Below are positions 12,156-22,455 of a DNA stretch of 64,000 nucleotides, in pieces. Position numbers and translations under genes: made by a program. Below the pieces are notes generated by a model that was given only the letters and a program-made list of their open reading frames with translations, was not told the origin of the DNA and made no database searches. Source of the DNA: Guadua angustifolia (Eukaryota > Streptophyta > Magnoliopsida > Poales > Poaceae); the NCBI GenBank assembly GCA_036346375.1, contig CM070506.1:4216001-4280000 (forward strand). The letters are read 5' to 3'. Position 1 is the stretch's first letter. Every line of letters begins with the position of its first letter.

Positions 12156-12583
12156 TGTTGGATCAATCGCAGAATACCAGATGCAATTGCTCACCAAAGC
12201 TCTGAATAGCACCGGTGAACGCCACTTCAATGCCTACAAAACAGAGAACAACGGCAGATACCTCGAACGCCCGATGTGCGAGCGAAGCACTGAGTCTCGA
12301 AGATGCAATTCGCAGGCTTCTCTCAATAAGCATTGCAGAGAATACAGATTTGCTTGGCGAATACCGCATGACTTTTCTCCTGGTATTTATAGTCGATTAG
12401 CAAATCAATTTGTTACATGGACTCAAACTGCAAGCAAAATATTTTTTTGTTTTATCCCCAACTTTATCTGGACTCTGAAGGCTATCGCCTAACTTAAACG
12501 ACATGACACTGAATCCTAACGACCAATACCGAAAAATACCGACGCCAGAAGAAACAAAGGAAGCAACAACATTATACCTAACA
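12156..12583 (-). repeat. 5' LTR of the Copia element
   Basis: It begins TGTTGG and ends CTAACA in plus orientation and matches 7213-8079. A minus-strand TATA box (TATAAATA) is at 12384-12391. TSD AACTT follows at 12584-12588. Confidence 0.92.
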
Positions 12584-13172
12584 AACTTATGGAACTTCGG
12601 ATGCATGAGAGTGTTCATTCTAGAGATACATGGCTAGTGGCTACCAAAAGAAAGGATAAAATAAATTAGGCATTTAGCATAGAAGCTACGGTATATAAGT
12701 GCAGGAAATACTTCAAAATAAATCATCAATGTTTTAGAAAAGATTAATAGGGTATCTTGACCTTCTCAAACTGTATTGGGTTCATGTGGAACCCGGTGGC
12801 GATGTTTTGGAAATTTCTTCTAACTTTGCAATAAGCTCTTCGATGACAAAGACATCATCAATAGATGCAGAGGATAGACTAGTAGCCTTCTCATCAGAAT
12901 TATCTTAACAACCTGTTTTGGTTGGAAATCAATAACAATCACCTTGTCAACGGCTTCACCACTGCTTTGGGTTTTGGCCCGGTCGGTATGGGTATTCCAA
13001 ATGTCTCTCGCCCTTAATATCGAAGCACCAAAGTAAAGTTAAGTGACTTGGATCAGTTGACGAGAACTCCAGAGGTCGTGGGAACCGCTTTGGAGCAGAC
13101 CAGAAAAGGAGCACAGAGCTGGTCATGGAATCTTCTGGGATTCCATAGCTATTATATATGTGTGTTAAATCA

Positions 13173-13363
13173 CAACTAATTAAAGCATATATAATCAATC
13201 ATGCACATTTGACTGATAATTAAATCACTAAACATTCATTGACAAATTTAATTATATCTAATGTATTACAATATGTACACATATTTGTTCTTCATTCATC
13301 ATCTAATGTATTACAATATGTACACAACTTTAATTACAACTTTAGTATATCTTTTCCTTCTGT
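13173..13363. other. AT-rich junction between E1 copy and Gypsy remnant
   Basis: No gene is seen. A short direct repeat, ATCTAATGTATTACAATATG, occurs near 13256 and 13304. The left end of the Gypsy element to the right must lie near here, but no LTR or TSD marks it. Confidence 0.4.
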
Positions 13364-14700
13364 TCATCGGGATCTTTTACGTGCATCGCTCTTGCTAGTC
13401 GTAGATGTCGACACCGATAGTTCACCGGTCCTTATCGAAGGGTCCCACCTATTTATATTTGGTTCGTGAAACTCGCCTTTTGGATTTACAACCTCATCGT
13501 AAATGAAGCCGACGAGTTGTTCTTGGATTGCTCTCACTCGCGCCGGCGAGAGTTCCGAACCTTGTTCCGCCAAATATTGAGGCACCTGTCGTTAAGTCAT
13601 TAAGTAATCAATCCTTCCATTTGTACAAGATATAAGGAGTACTTATACATCATTAAAGCTAGTAATTATATTTACTCAACCCCTTATCACCTTTTAGCAT
13701 GCAGTCAGTGGCTCTGGTTTGGGTGTGCATAAACTCACATACGAGGCAGCAGCGTTGTGGGCCCAATGGAGTCCATCGCCGGGAGCGACTTGACGATTCA
13801 AAGGTGCTCCATGAACTCCAGATCGCACAATGGCCGGGATTCGGCCAGGAAATCTGAACCGCTTGGCGTTGGCGGGACCAGCCCACCCAACCACTTGACA
13901 ATGGAAGGGGCGTCCAGATTCCCTGCGCCTAAAGAAAGTGAAAGAGTTACCGACTGATGGCGACCACGTGAAATCAGAAGAAAAGAAGAACAAAAACTTA
14001 CGGCCTGGGTAGGTACGAGTTATGTCGTTGTCACCCGTATACTACCACGTCGGTCGAGCGCACCGGCGTAGGGGGCTGATCCTCTGGGTCATGAAGTCCC
14101 GGACCACCAGTGCACTAGTCAGCCAGGAGTCCCGTAGCCGGTCGATGCGGGCCACCATTGTCTGGAGCTTTGCCGTCTTGTCAACGGCCAAGCCCCAGTT
14201 CTTGGCCTCCGCCGGTGCAGAGGGCATCCGCAGGGTGTCAAGGTCGCTGTCATCGCCGGCATATAGGCAGTCACTTCGCCACGCCTTCTAGTTGGTCTTC
14301 GTCTGGAAGGGGATGTAGCGGGAAGCTGATCCGTCGCGGAGGCGGATATGGCAACTCCCCATGACCCTACCATCAGTGGAGCCGCGGAGAGTATAGAAGT
14401 ATCGAAAGAAAGGAAGATTCAGCATCACCCCCACGAACATTTCGCAGAGGTATGCGAAGGTGGAGAGGATGAGGATGGCATTGGGGGTGAGGTGAAGATG
14501 GTGGATTTTGTAGAAGTGGAGGACGGTGAGGAAGAATTTGGAGAAAGGCAGGACCAGGCCCACCAATAGCGCCTAGAAAAAGACGATGATCTCCCCGGCT
14601 TCGCACCGCAGCGTGGAGGTGCCACGGCGTAATCGAAGAGAACCTTCGGGGGGGCAATCCGGGAGAGCCTCGATTGCCTCTCCCCATCAACGGTTGAGGC
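13364..14700 (-). pseudogene. Antisense ORF of a Tat-like Gypsy element (Transposase_28 type)
   Basis: On the minus strand a frame reads GLVLPFSKFFLTVLHFYKIH with LTPNAILILSTFAYLCEMF. This is the plant 'putative gypsy type transposon' domain (Pfam PF04195 as I recall it), found in an extra, oppositely oriented ORF of Tat-lineage Gypsy elements. It continues in one frame from 14566 to about 14000 through two in-frame TAG codons, at 14288-14290 and near 14040, with RIDRLRDSWLTSALVVRDFM between them. A GTGAGT donor at 13738 and a CAG acceptor at 13586 join SY to VPQYLAEQGSELSPARVRAI, which ends at 13364. The plus-strand PPT and LTR follow at 15012, so the ORF is antisense to its element, as expected. 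Its role is unknown. The stops make it a likely pseudogene. Confidence 0.75.
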
Positions 14701-14984
14701 AGGAAAAGTCAGTGCCATTGGAATGAAGCAAGGTCTGAGGACAAAGAAGTTGAAGCGACAAAGGAAGAAGATGAAGGAGTCGAAAAAGAGCATGAACTGC
14801 TAGCCCTGGGCACGCGTATTAATAGGTTTCTTACACTGGCGGTTCGCGAAAAGACCAAAGTGCGCGATGCTTCAGGTCCCAAGAGAATGCGACGGAAGCA
14901 GAGAAGACTGGAGCGGTTGTATGCGCAGGAGTGGTGGACCCGTCCGGGAGCACGTCAGCATTAAAGAGGTCTGAAAGAGCTAGC

Positions 14985-15011
14985 GCGCTCCAGGACGGGC
15001 CCGGGGGCTAC
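14985..15011 (+). other. Polypurine-rich tract before the Gypsy 3' LTR
   Basis: GGACGGGCCCGGGGGCTAC abuts TGTCGGCG. A GGGCCCGGGGGCTAC tract just before TGTCG is familiar from RIRE2/Dasheng-like grass elements and marks the LTR as the 3' one of a plus-oriented element. Confidence 0.7.
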
Positions 15012-15049
15012 TGTCGGCGTACTTTACGCCAGGGTATCCTCTCGCCATC

Positions 15050-15350
15050 GCCGGAAGGGACACGGTGTGGCTCGATAGCTTTGCGGCGGTGGGCGACCAG
15101 GCCCTGCTGCCAGGCGACCACGTCGCGTGTGACCTGGCGGCGGTGGGCAACCAGCCTGGCTGCGGGTGACCGCGTGTGGCGGCTTGGTGAGCGAGTCTTG
15201 CGATCGAGCCATCTTTGCGAGGCGATCGCGTTGCGTGGTGGCTGGCGGAAAGTGGCGATCGAGCCTGCTGCCGGGCGACCATGTCATGTGGCGGCCTGGC
15301 GAGTAGGTGGGCGATCAGGCCCTGCTGCCAGGCGGCTGGGCTACGTGGTC
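15050..15350. repeat. GC-rich degenerate minisatellite in the Gypsy LTR
   Basis: Imperfect units of roughly 45-60 bp carry the words GGCGACCA, CCTGCTGCC, GTGGCGGC and GGCGATCG over and over. This gives long accidental open frames on both strands, none of which resembles a protein. Confidence 0.6.
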
Positions 15351-15450
15351 GATCGAAGGAGCCCGATGGTACTCGGGGGTGCACTGCCGGCCAGGCATAA
15401 AGGCGTACGTCGGTGGAATAGGGGAGCTTTACCTCGAAGTCTTCTCCCCC

Positions 15451-16905
15451 TGAAAATGCATCTAGGCCCCTTATTGATTTTGGTGATTAATGACAACAAG
15501 ATTAAGTGACTAACGAGCTTTATAAGGCTTTGTGACACAGATTATCGCATTCATGAAAAAGCTACGAAGAAAAAGGTCACCCTCAAAATAAAGGAGAAAA
15601 TGGCATCGATTAGACTCAATTATTGTGTATCAAGTTTTATTTTTATTTGAGTTTAAGGATTTTCATACTATAAAGAGAGATATGACAAGAAATAGCTTTA
15701 GAATGACTTAATGTGCTCAATGATGGATCTTAGTCACAAAATGAGTCAACATGTAAAGTCTTGGGGGCATTTTGTTCAAAATAGTTCGGAGTACCCGAAC
15801 TTTGGTTTGGAATGTCCGAGCTGACCCCTCTGTTAGTTCTGAAAATTTGGGTTCGGAATGTCCGAAATCCTCTTCGGAGTTTCCGAGTGCACCCCCTCGG
15901 TTAGGTCAGGTTCATTTGAGTTCAGAGTGTCCGAAGAATCTTTCAGAGTATCCGAACGCTCAGAGTATTCGAGATGTTCGGACTATCCGAACTGTGTTGC
16001 TCGGTTGCCTGGTATTCAAACTGTTCGGACTGTCCGAACAGACTCGGGCATAACTCAAAATGGCTAGTTTTTGAGTGGCTATAAAAGCCCCATACTCTCA
16101 CCTAACAGCACTTAGAGCATTAACTCCACTCATTTGCTTCCATTCCAACCTCAAGAGCTCAAGCCCTCGCTCCCTCTCAATCTTTTGATTTGTGAATCTT
16201 TTGAGATTGAGTGAGTTGAGAGATTGATAGATCTAGTGATATTGATTCATCTTGAGCACAAAAATCATTCTCTCGCGGATTTCTTGGCACATATATTACT
16301 CTTGGAGGTTGAGGACTCCTAGACGGCTAGGAGTCGCCAGTGAGCTCCTAATCTTCGTGTGGGACGCCGCCGGAAGTTTGTGAAGGTCGAATCCACCTCC
16401 GCAAGGGAAGGATTCAAAGGAAAAGTAGGTGAGTGCTTGGTGCAACACCTAGAGGATTAGGGTTGAAAGAGACCCCGGCTTAGTGCCGCCTCAACGGAGA
16501 TGTAGGATCCCCTCAAGGATCCGAACTTCGGGTAAAAATCTTTGTGCATTTCGATTTGTTCCTTGGATTACTTTGTGTTCCTCTTTTGTGGTTTCTTAAG
16601 ATCTAGGGTTTCAAGTTGTGGTTAGCTCTTGTGAGAAGTGGTTGGTAAGTTCTTGAGTACTAGAGGCATTCTAAGCTCTTGGATTTCATTTGGTGGTAAT
16701 CTTACTCTCTAGATTGCTCAGATCTACTTTTTAGGGTTTTTGTGTGCAGAGCTGTTCGGACTATCCGAAAAGTCACTCAGATTATCCGAACCACTCGGAT
16801 AGTCCGAAGGAAATTTCGGACTATCCGAACTGTTTGTTTTTGCTGCGAGTTAAATTTTAAAAACGCCTATTCACCCCCCCTCTAGGCGACATCTCGGTCC
16901 TTTCA
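15451..16905 (+). repeat. 5' LTR of the SIRE element
   Basis: 1455 bp. It holds an array of short palindromes of the form TTCGGA-N3-TCCGAA in U3 (15780-16045) and again near the 3' end (16752-16830). TATA box TATAAAA is at 16080-16086. The end TTCACCCC to GGTCCTTTCA abuts the primer-binding site. Confidence 0.93.
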
Positions 16906-16921
16906 ATTGGTATCAGAGCCA
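16906..16921 (+). other. Primer-binding site of SIRE
   Basis: ATTGGTATCAGAGCCA directly after the 5' LTR contains TGGTATCAGAGC, complementary to initiator methionine tRNA. Confidence 0.92.
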
Positions 16922-16958
16922 AATCTCCATATTTGGCTTAACCGCTTGGAGAATCAAG

Positions 16959-18175
16959 ATGTCGCTAATAGAAAAGAATGACGAAAGCCATGACCAAGAC
17001 AAGGCCACGGGTTCTGGCAAAGGGGTTGGTATTCCTTATGAATACCCTGCTATTGGAGTGTCAAGCTCCTCATCTTATGTTTCCGTGTCCTCCGGTAGAG
17101 CGCCTCACTTCGATGGCACTCGCTATGCCGCATGGAAACACAAGATGAAGATGCACTTCAGATCGCTTCACCCTTTTATTTGGAAGATTGTAGAAATAGG
17201 TTTCAAGCCTGTTGATCCAAAGAATCTCACTCCCGAAGAAGACAAAGCTCAACATTTCAATGACTTGGCCGTTAATGCCTTGTTCAATGCTTTGAGTGAT
17301 TCGAATTCAACCGAGTTGATGGACTCGATAATGCCAAGGAAATATGGGAACGGCTCATGATTACGCACGAAGGTATATCAAGTGTTCATGAGTCAAAGAT
17401 CGAGCTTATTATCGGTGAGCTAAGCCGGTTCACTCTAGAAGATGGAGAAGGCTACAACAATATGTTTGACCGATTGACGGTGTTAGTCAATCAAGCTAAA
17501 GGACTTGGATGTACCGAGTTAACCGACAAGGCCATGGTGAAGATTATTCTTCGTGTGATCACTCCCACCAACCGCAATCTTGTTCAACTAATCCGAGATC
17601 GGCCAAACTTCGACACCTTGATGCCTCATGATGTTATTGGATGGCTAATGATGGATGAAATGATAATCAAGGAGGCGGAAGTTGTAGAAGTGCTCAAATC
17701 CGGCAAGAAAAAAAGGAGTTGCTTTGGAGGCCGTCAAAATGATACAAGAAGCCGAAGCAAGCTCATATGAAGATGATGAGTCATGTGGCCCATTGACTAA
17801 TGAGGACATGGCTCTATTCGTAAGAAGATTCAACAAATTCCTCAGAAAGAAGAGCTTCAAACCGGGAGGTCACTCAAAGAGCTCTAGAAGCAAATGAAGG
17901 TGTAGACACTCTACCAGAAGATGCTATGAATGCGGTGAACCCAGCCACTTCATTGCCGAGTGCCCGCAAAAGGAGAAGAAAGAGGAGAAGCCTCATAGGA
18001 AAGACAAGTACCGGAGGAAGGACAAGGAGAAGAGTAAGAAGTACAAGGGCAAGGGCCATGCCTACATTGGAAAGGAGTGGGACTCCGACTCCAACTCCGA
18101 CTCTAACTCCGAGTCTAATTCCGACAATGAGAGTGGACTCACCTCCGTCGCCATTGCTACTTCAACGACAAAGTT
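16959..18175 (+). pseudogene. SIRE gag, frameshifted
   Basis: The frame begins MSLIEKNDESHDQDK and shows the gag start PHFDGTRYAAWKHKMKMHF (about 17100-17155). A frameshift near 17335-17345 moves the reading to LMITHEGISSVHESKIELII and FTLEDGEGYNNMFDRLTVLV (to about 17710). A second shift leads to NEDMALFVRRFNKFLRK and, after a stop, a zinc knuckle CYECGEPSHFIAECP (about 17926-17970). An Asp/Ser-rich and Lys-rich tail follows. Gag forms the particle and the knuckle binds RNA. At least two frameshifts and one stop mean no full gag can be made from this copy. Confidence 0.9.
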
Positions 18176-19115
18176 GAAGGGCCTCTTCGACAACTTGAGC
18201 GATGAAGATGAAGAAGCTCCGATGTGCCTTATGGCAAAGGGGCACAAGGTATCATCAAAGGCATCCACTCCCTCTATTGTTGATAATTGTCTAGATGAGT
18301 GCAATAGTGATAGTGATGATGATGATGTTGATATTACGTTCAAGTCCATGAAGAACTTTGACATTCATAAGTTAGATTTGCTTTTAAAAGATATTGAAAA
18401 ATTGGAGGAAGTTGTAGAGCAAAACGAAGCCACTCTCGAGGCTCAAGAGGATTTGCTCATCCTTGAAAAGGAGAGAAATCGTGAGCTAGAGAAGAGTTTA
18501 TCTTTTGAAAGAAAGAAAAATGAGGAATTGGTCAAGAGCTCAAAATTGACCAAGTCCGAAGTAGTTAGTCTTGAGATCACCAATGCTTCACTAATAGAGC
18601 AACTTGATCAAGCAAAGAATGCTTGCAAGGCTCTAGAGTTGAAACTTGTTGATATCTCGAATAACTCCCTCACAATCATTAACAACAACCCCAATGCTTC
18701 ATTAGCTTCTACTAGCAATGGTTGTGCTAGATGCTTTAATATTGATGTTAACGCTTGTGCCACTAACCTTGAGACTTTGCAAGTATTTGCTCATGAAAAT
18801 AAGAAGCTCAAGGGAATGCTTGAAGATGGACTTCAAAAGTCCTATAAGGCTAGCAAAGGATTAGAGGAGTTCCTCGGTATGCGCCAAGGTAACGTTATGC
18901 AATATGGGCTTGGGTATGTTCCACCCAAGGGCAAAAAGAGCCACATTGTGGTTGCCCCGTTGAACAAGCCCATTCACTTTGTTAAAAGCGAAGGAAATTC
19001 TAAGTATAAGGCTCACGCTACTTTCTTTGATTCTAATGTGCTCAAAAGAACTAACCTCGGGCGTGTAGTTGCTTATCATATCGGGCGTAAACCCAACAAT
19101 GATTCTTATGTGTGA
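18174..19115 (+). CDS. SIRE gag C-terminal/spacer region, coiled coil
   Basis: This open frame of 313 codons continues the gag-pol polyprotein after the zinc knuckle. It has an acidic start (NLSDEDEEAPMCLMAKG), a poly-Asp stretch (SDSDDDDVDI) and a long heptad-rich helix (about residues 65-165, with LEEVVEQNEATLEAQEDL) expected to form a coiled coil. A segment like those before SIRE protease follows (residues 225-313). It ends at a TGA at 19113-19115, after which the same frame continues with SIWVPKSLVTNVRGPKQVWV, so the stop is probably a mutation inside a longer polyprotein. Confidence 0.75.
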   Translation: MKGLFDNLSDEDEEAPMCLMAKGHKVSSKASTPSIVDNCLDECNSDSDDDDVDITFKSMKNFDIHKLDLLLKDIEKLEEVVEQNEATLEAQEDLLILEKERNRELEKSLSFERKKNEELVKSSKLTKSEVVSLEITNASLIEQLDQAKNACKALELKLVDISNNSLTIINNNPNASLASTSNGCARCFNIDVNACATNLETLQVFAHENKKLKGMLEDGLQKSYKASKGLEEFLGMRQGNVMQYGLGYVPPKGKKSHIVVAPLNKPIHFVKSEGNSKYKAHATFFDSNVLKRTNLGRVVAYHIGRKPNNDSYV

Positions 19116-22100
19116 TCTATTTGGGTTCCGAAGTCTCTTGTTACTAACGTGCGCGGACCTAAACAAGTTTGGGTACCAAAAAGCAAAATCTAAATTTCGT
19201 TTTGTAGGCCTACATCTCTGGTGGATCAAGTTGGATATTGGATAGCGGATGTACACACCATATGACCGGAGAAAGGGCGATGTTCGTACACTTAGATGCC
19301 AATGGGGCAAATCGTGAAAGCATCATTTTTGGCGACAATGGAAAAGGTGAAGTGGTAGGTTTAGGTAAGATTCTCATCACAAATGATTTTCATATAAACA
19401 ATGTCTTGCTTGTCGAGTCACTAAGCTACAATTTGTTGTCCGTTGCTCAATTGTGTGAAGTGGGCTACAATTGTGTGTTTAGTGATAAGGGTGTGGATGT
19501 CATTAAGAGGGTTGATGGTTCAATAGCCGTTAAGGGTCGTTTAAAGGGAAATCTCTATCTCGTAGATTTCACTACGGATAGAGTTAACCTTGAAACGTGC
19601 TTAATGGCTAAATCTAGCATTGGTTGGTTATGGCATTGCCGACTTGCTCATGTTGGTATGAGGAACCTTCACAAACTCATCAAAGGCAATCACATCCTTG
19701 GATTAACGAATGTTGTCTTTGAGAAAGATAGGGTGTGTAGCACATGCCAAGCCGGAAAGCAAGTTGAAGCCTCTCATCCCGCCAAAAATGTGATGACCAC
19801 CACAAGACCACTGGAGATGCTTCATATGGATCTGTTCGGCCCTGTCACATACATAAGCATAGGAGGAAACAAGTATGGTCTCGTTATTGTTGATGATTTT
19901 TCTCGTTTCACTTGGGTGTTTTTCTTGCATGACAAAAGTGCAGCCCAAGGAACCCTAAAGAAGTTCATGAGAAGGGCACAAAATGAATTTGAAGTGAAGA
20001 TCAAGGAAATAAGAAGTGATAACGGTACCGAGTTCAAGGACACCGGCGTGGAGGAATATCTCGATGAGGAGGGCATCAAGCATGAGTTCTCGGCTCCCTA
20101 TTCTCCTCAACAAAATAGGGTAGCCGAGAGGAAGAATCGAACACTCATCGAGATGGCGCGCACGATGCTTGATGAGTACAAGGTCTCTGACATTTTCTGG
20201 GCAGAGGCCATCAACACCGCGTGCCACAGTACCAACCGCTTATATTTGCACAAGATCTTGAAGAAGACGACGTACGAGCTACTCACCGGCAAGAAGCCAA
20301 ATATCTCCTACTTCCGAGTCTTTGGAAGCAAATGCTACATTCTTAACAAGCGAGCTAAATCTTCTAAATTTGCTCCTAAAGTAGATGAAGGTTTCTTGCT
20401 TGGTTATGGGTCAAATGCTTACGCATACCGAGTTTTCAACAACACCACCGGTGTAGTTGAAATCTCGCGTGATGTAACATTTGATGAAACTAACGGTTCT
20501 CAAGTAGAACAAGTTGATCGTGCCGTGATTGACAGGGAAGAACCACCGTGTGAAGCAATCAAGAAATTAGCAATTGGAGAAGTGAGACCACTTGAGCAAG
20601 AAGCAATCCCTAGCACTCCAACTCAAAATGTCCAAGATGAGACCCAGAATATTCGGACTAGTTCAAAGAGTCCGGATGCAACGTTGGATGCTCTGGGTGA
20701 TGCTCCCTCTTCCTCAATGCAAGCTCAAGATGGCTTGAACACCGCTCAAGACAATGAGGACCCAATCCAAAGAACCAACGTAACCGTTCCTCATCCAAGA
20801 GTCCACCAGAGCATACAACGAGATCACCCAGTCGACAACATACTTGGAGATATTAACAAGGGAGTATCCACTAGATCTCGAGTTGCAAATTTTTGTGAAT
20901 TTTACTCGTTTGTCTCTTCTCTTGAGCCCCTAAAGGTAGAAGAAGCACTACAAGATCCAGATTGGGTGATGGCTATGCAAGAGGACCTAAACAACTTTGA
21001 GCGGAATCAAGTATGGAAGCTTATCGAAAGGCCCAAGCAAAACGTGATTGGAACAAAATGGGTATTTCGGAACAAGCAAGACGAGCATGGAGTCGTGACT
21101 AGAAATAAAGCCCGGTTGGTCGCTCAAGGCTTCACGCAAATCGAAGGTTTGGATTTCGATGAAACATATGCTCCCGTAGCTAGGCTTGAATCTATTAGAA
21201 TATTACTCGCCTTTGCTACTCACCATGATTTTAAGTTGTATCAAATGAACGTAAAAAGCACCTTCCTGAATGGACCAGTCTCTGAGATGGTCTATGTCGA
21301 GCAACCACCCGGATTCGAAGACCCAAAATATCCGGACCATGTCTACTTCCTGCACAAGGCACTATATGGACTCAAACAAGCACCAAGAGTATGGTTCGAA
21401 TGTCTTCGAGATTTTCTTCTTGAACAAGGTTTTGTAGTCGGAAAGGCCGACCCTACTCTCTTTACTAAGTATATTGATAATGATCTATTTGTTTGTCAAA
21501 TTTATGTTGATGACATTATATTCGGGTCTATTAATGAACAATTGTGCAAGGAGTTTAGCAGGATCATGACTAAGAGGTTCGAGATGTCCATGATGGGTGA
21601 ATTGAAGTTTTTCCTCGGTTTTCAAGTCAAACAACTCAAGGAAGGAACCTTCATATGCCAAACAAAGTACATCAAGGACATGCTGAAGAAGTTCGGTATG
21701 GAAAACGCCAAGCCAATCAAGACGCCCATGCAAGCCAACGGACATCTAGACCTCGACAAGGAAGGTAAACCGGTCGTCCAAAAGGTATATCGTTCAATGA
21801 TCGGTTCTCTTCTTTATCTTTGTGCATCTAGGCCCGATATCATGGTTAGTGTGTGCATGTGTGCACGATTTCAAGCCGCTCCTAAAGAGTACCACATGGT
21901 GGCCGTGAAAAGAATCTTGAGATATTTAGTGCACACTCCTCATTTTGGGCTTTGGTATCCAAAAGGTTCTTCATTTGAATTAGTTAGCTATTCGATGCGG
22001 ATTATGCCGGATGTAAAGTGGATAGGAAGAGTACTTCGGGGACTTGTCAATTTCTAGGTAGATCCCTTATCTCGTGGTCCTCAAAGAAACAAAACTCCAT

Positions 22101-22455
22101 AGCCCTATCCACAGCCGAAGCCGAGTATATAGCGGCCGGGAGTTGTTGTGCCCAATTGCTTTGGATGAGACAAACCCTAAATGATTATGGCCTAACCTAC
22201 AACCATATCCCACTTTTGTGTGATAATGAGAGCGCCATAAAAATTGCCAACAATCCCGTCCAACATTCCTGTACAAAGCATATCGATATTCGCCATCATT
22301 TCTTAAGAGATCATTCCACTAAAGGCGATATTGATATTCAACATGTGAGCACAAACGATCAATTAGCCGATATTTTCACCAAGCCTCTTGATGAAAAGAG
22401 ATTTTGTGATTTGAGGAGTGGGCTAAATATTCTAGACTCTCGTAACTTGGCTTGA
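19116..22455 (+). pseudogene. SIRE pol: protease, integrase, RT, RNase H
   Basis: Protease reads WILDSGCTHHMTG at about 19223-19265. Integrase has the HHCC zinc site (WHCRLAH to CSTCQAGK, about 19630-19760) and the three acidic residues in LHMDLFGP, RSDNGTEF and QQNRVAERKNRTL. RT begins NVIGTKWVFRNKQDEHGVV (about 21045). The first catalytic Asp, normally in QMDVKSAFLNG, is Asn here (QMNVKSTFLNG, AAC at 21248-21250), while QIYVDDIIFG near 21500 is intact. RNase H is split by a frameshift near 21990-22020 and resumes DRKSTSGTCQFLG, then AEAEYIAAG, CDNESAIKIANNPVQH and DIFTKPLD, ending at 22455. The long frame 19238-22057 is otherwise open over about 940 codons. The Asp-to-Asn change alone should abolish DNA synthesis. 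Confidence 0.95.

Larger units (their letters stand above)
7213..12583 (-). mobile_element. Copia LTR retrotransposon, complete but decayed, inserted in the E1 intron
   Basis: Two LTRs (7213-8079 and 12156-12583) begin TG and end CA and are flanked by the same 5-bp TSD, AACTT (7208-7212 and 12584-12588). The primer-binding site next to the right LTR and the polypurine tract next to the left LTR show minus-strand polarity. The internal domains follow the Copia order: gag, protease, integrase, reverse transcriptase, RNase H. All frames carry several stops or frameshifts. Without the nested solo LTR the LTRs are about 439 and 428 bp and still similar along their length. Confidence 0.93.
6482..13172 (-). 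pseudogene. Ubiquitin-activating enzyme E1 (UBA1-type), C-terminal part, interrupted
   Basis: Minus-strand pieces match the C-terminal third of plant ubiquitin E1, the enzyme that adenylates ubiquitin and passes it to E2 enzymes. In order: FWSAPKRFPRPLEFSS with DPSHL (13150-13040), a stretch ending VIEELIAKLEE and NPIQFE (12900-12762), then DDDTNFHVDVIAGFANM with [20 protein letters not shown] (7161-7010), RNTFANLA and EPVPPKTIKHQDM (6985-6866), and SWTVWDRWTI, LLEWLKEKGLNAYS, MFPRHKDRLDKK and YRRHLDV (6745-6500). A GT donor at 12761 and an AG acceptor at 7162 define an intron that now holds a Copia element; without it the intron would be about 224 bp. A MITE splits the exon at HQDM/SW. Frameshifts lie near 12810 and 7000, and the usual acidic C-terminal tail is absent. 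This is a dead, 5'-truncated copy. Confidence 0.9.

Noticed and set aside
14931..15509. 192-codon plus-strand open frame
   Set aside because: It is produced by the GC-rich minisatellite and crosses from Gypsy LTR into SIRE LTR at 15451. No domain.
15780..16045. CRISPR-like array of short repeats
   Set aside because: The motifs are variable, irregularly spaced and sit in retrotransposon LTRs of a plant genome; no repeat-spacer pattern.
16906..16921. tRNA-like word TGGTATCAGAGC
   Set aside because: It is a primer-binding site next to an LTR end and has no cloverleaf; the same applies at 44742 and 12137.
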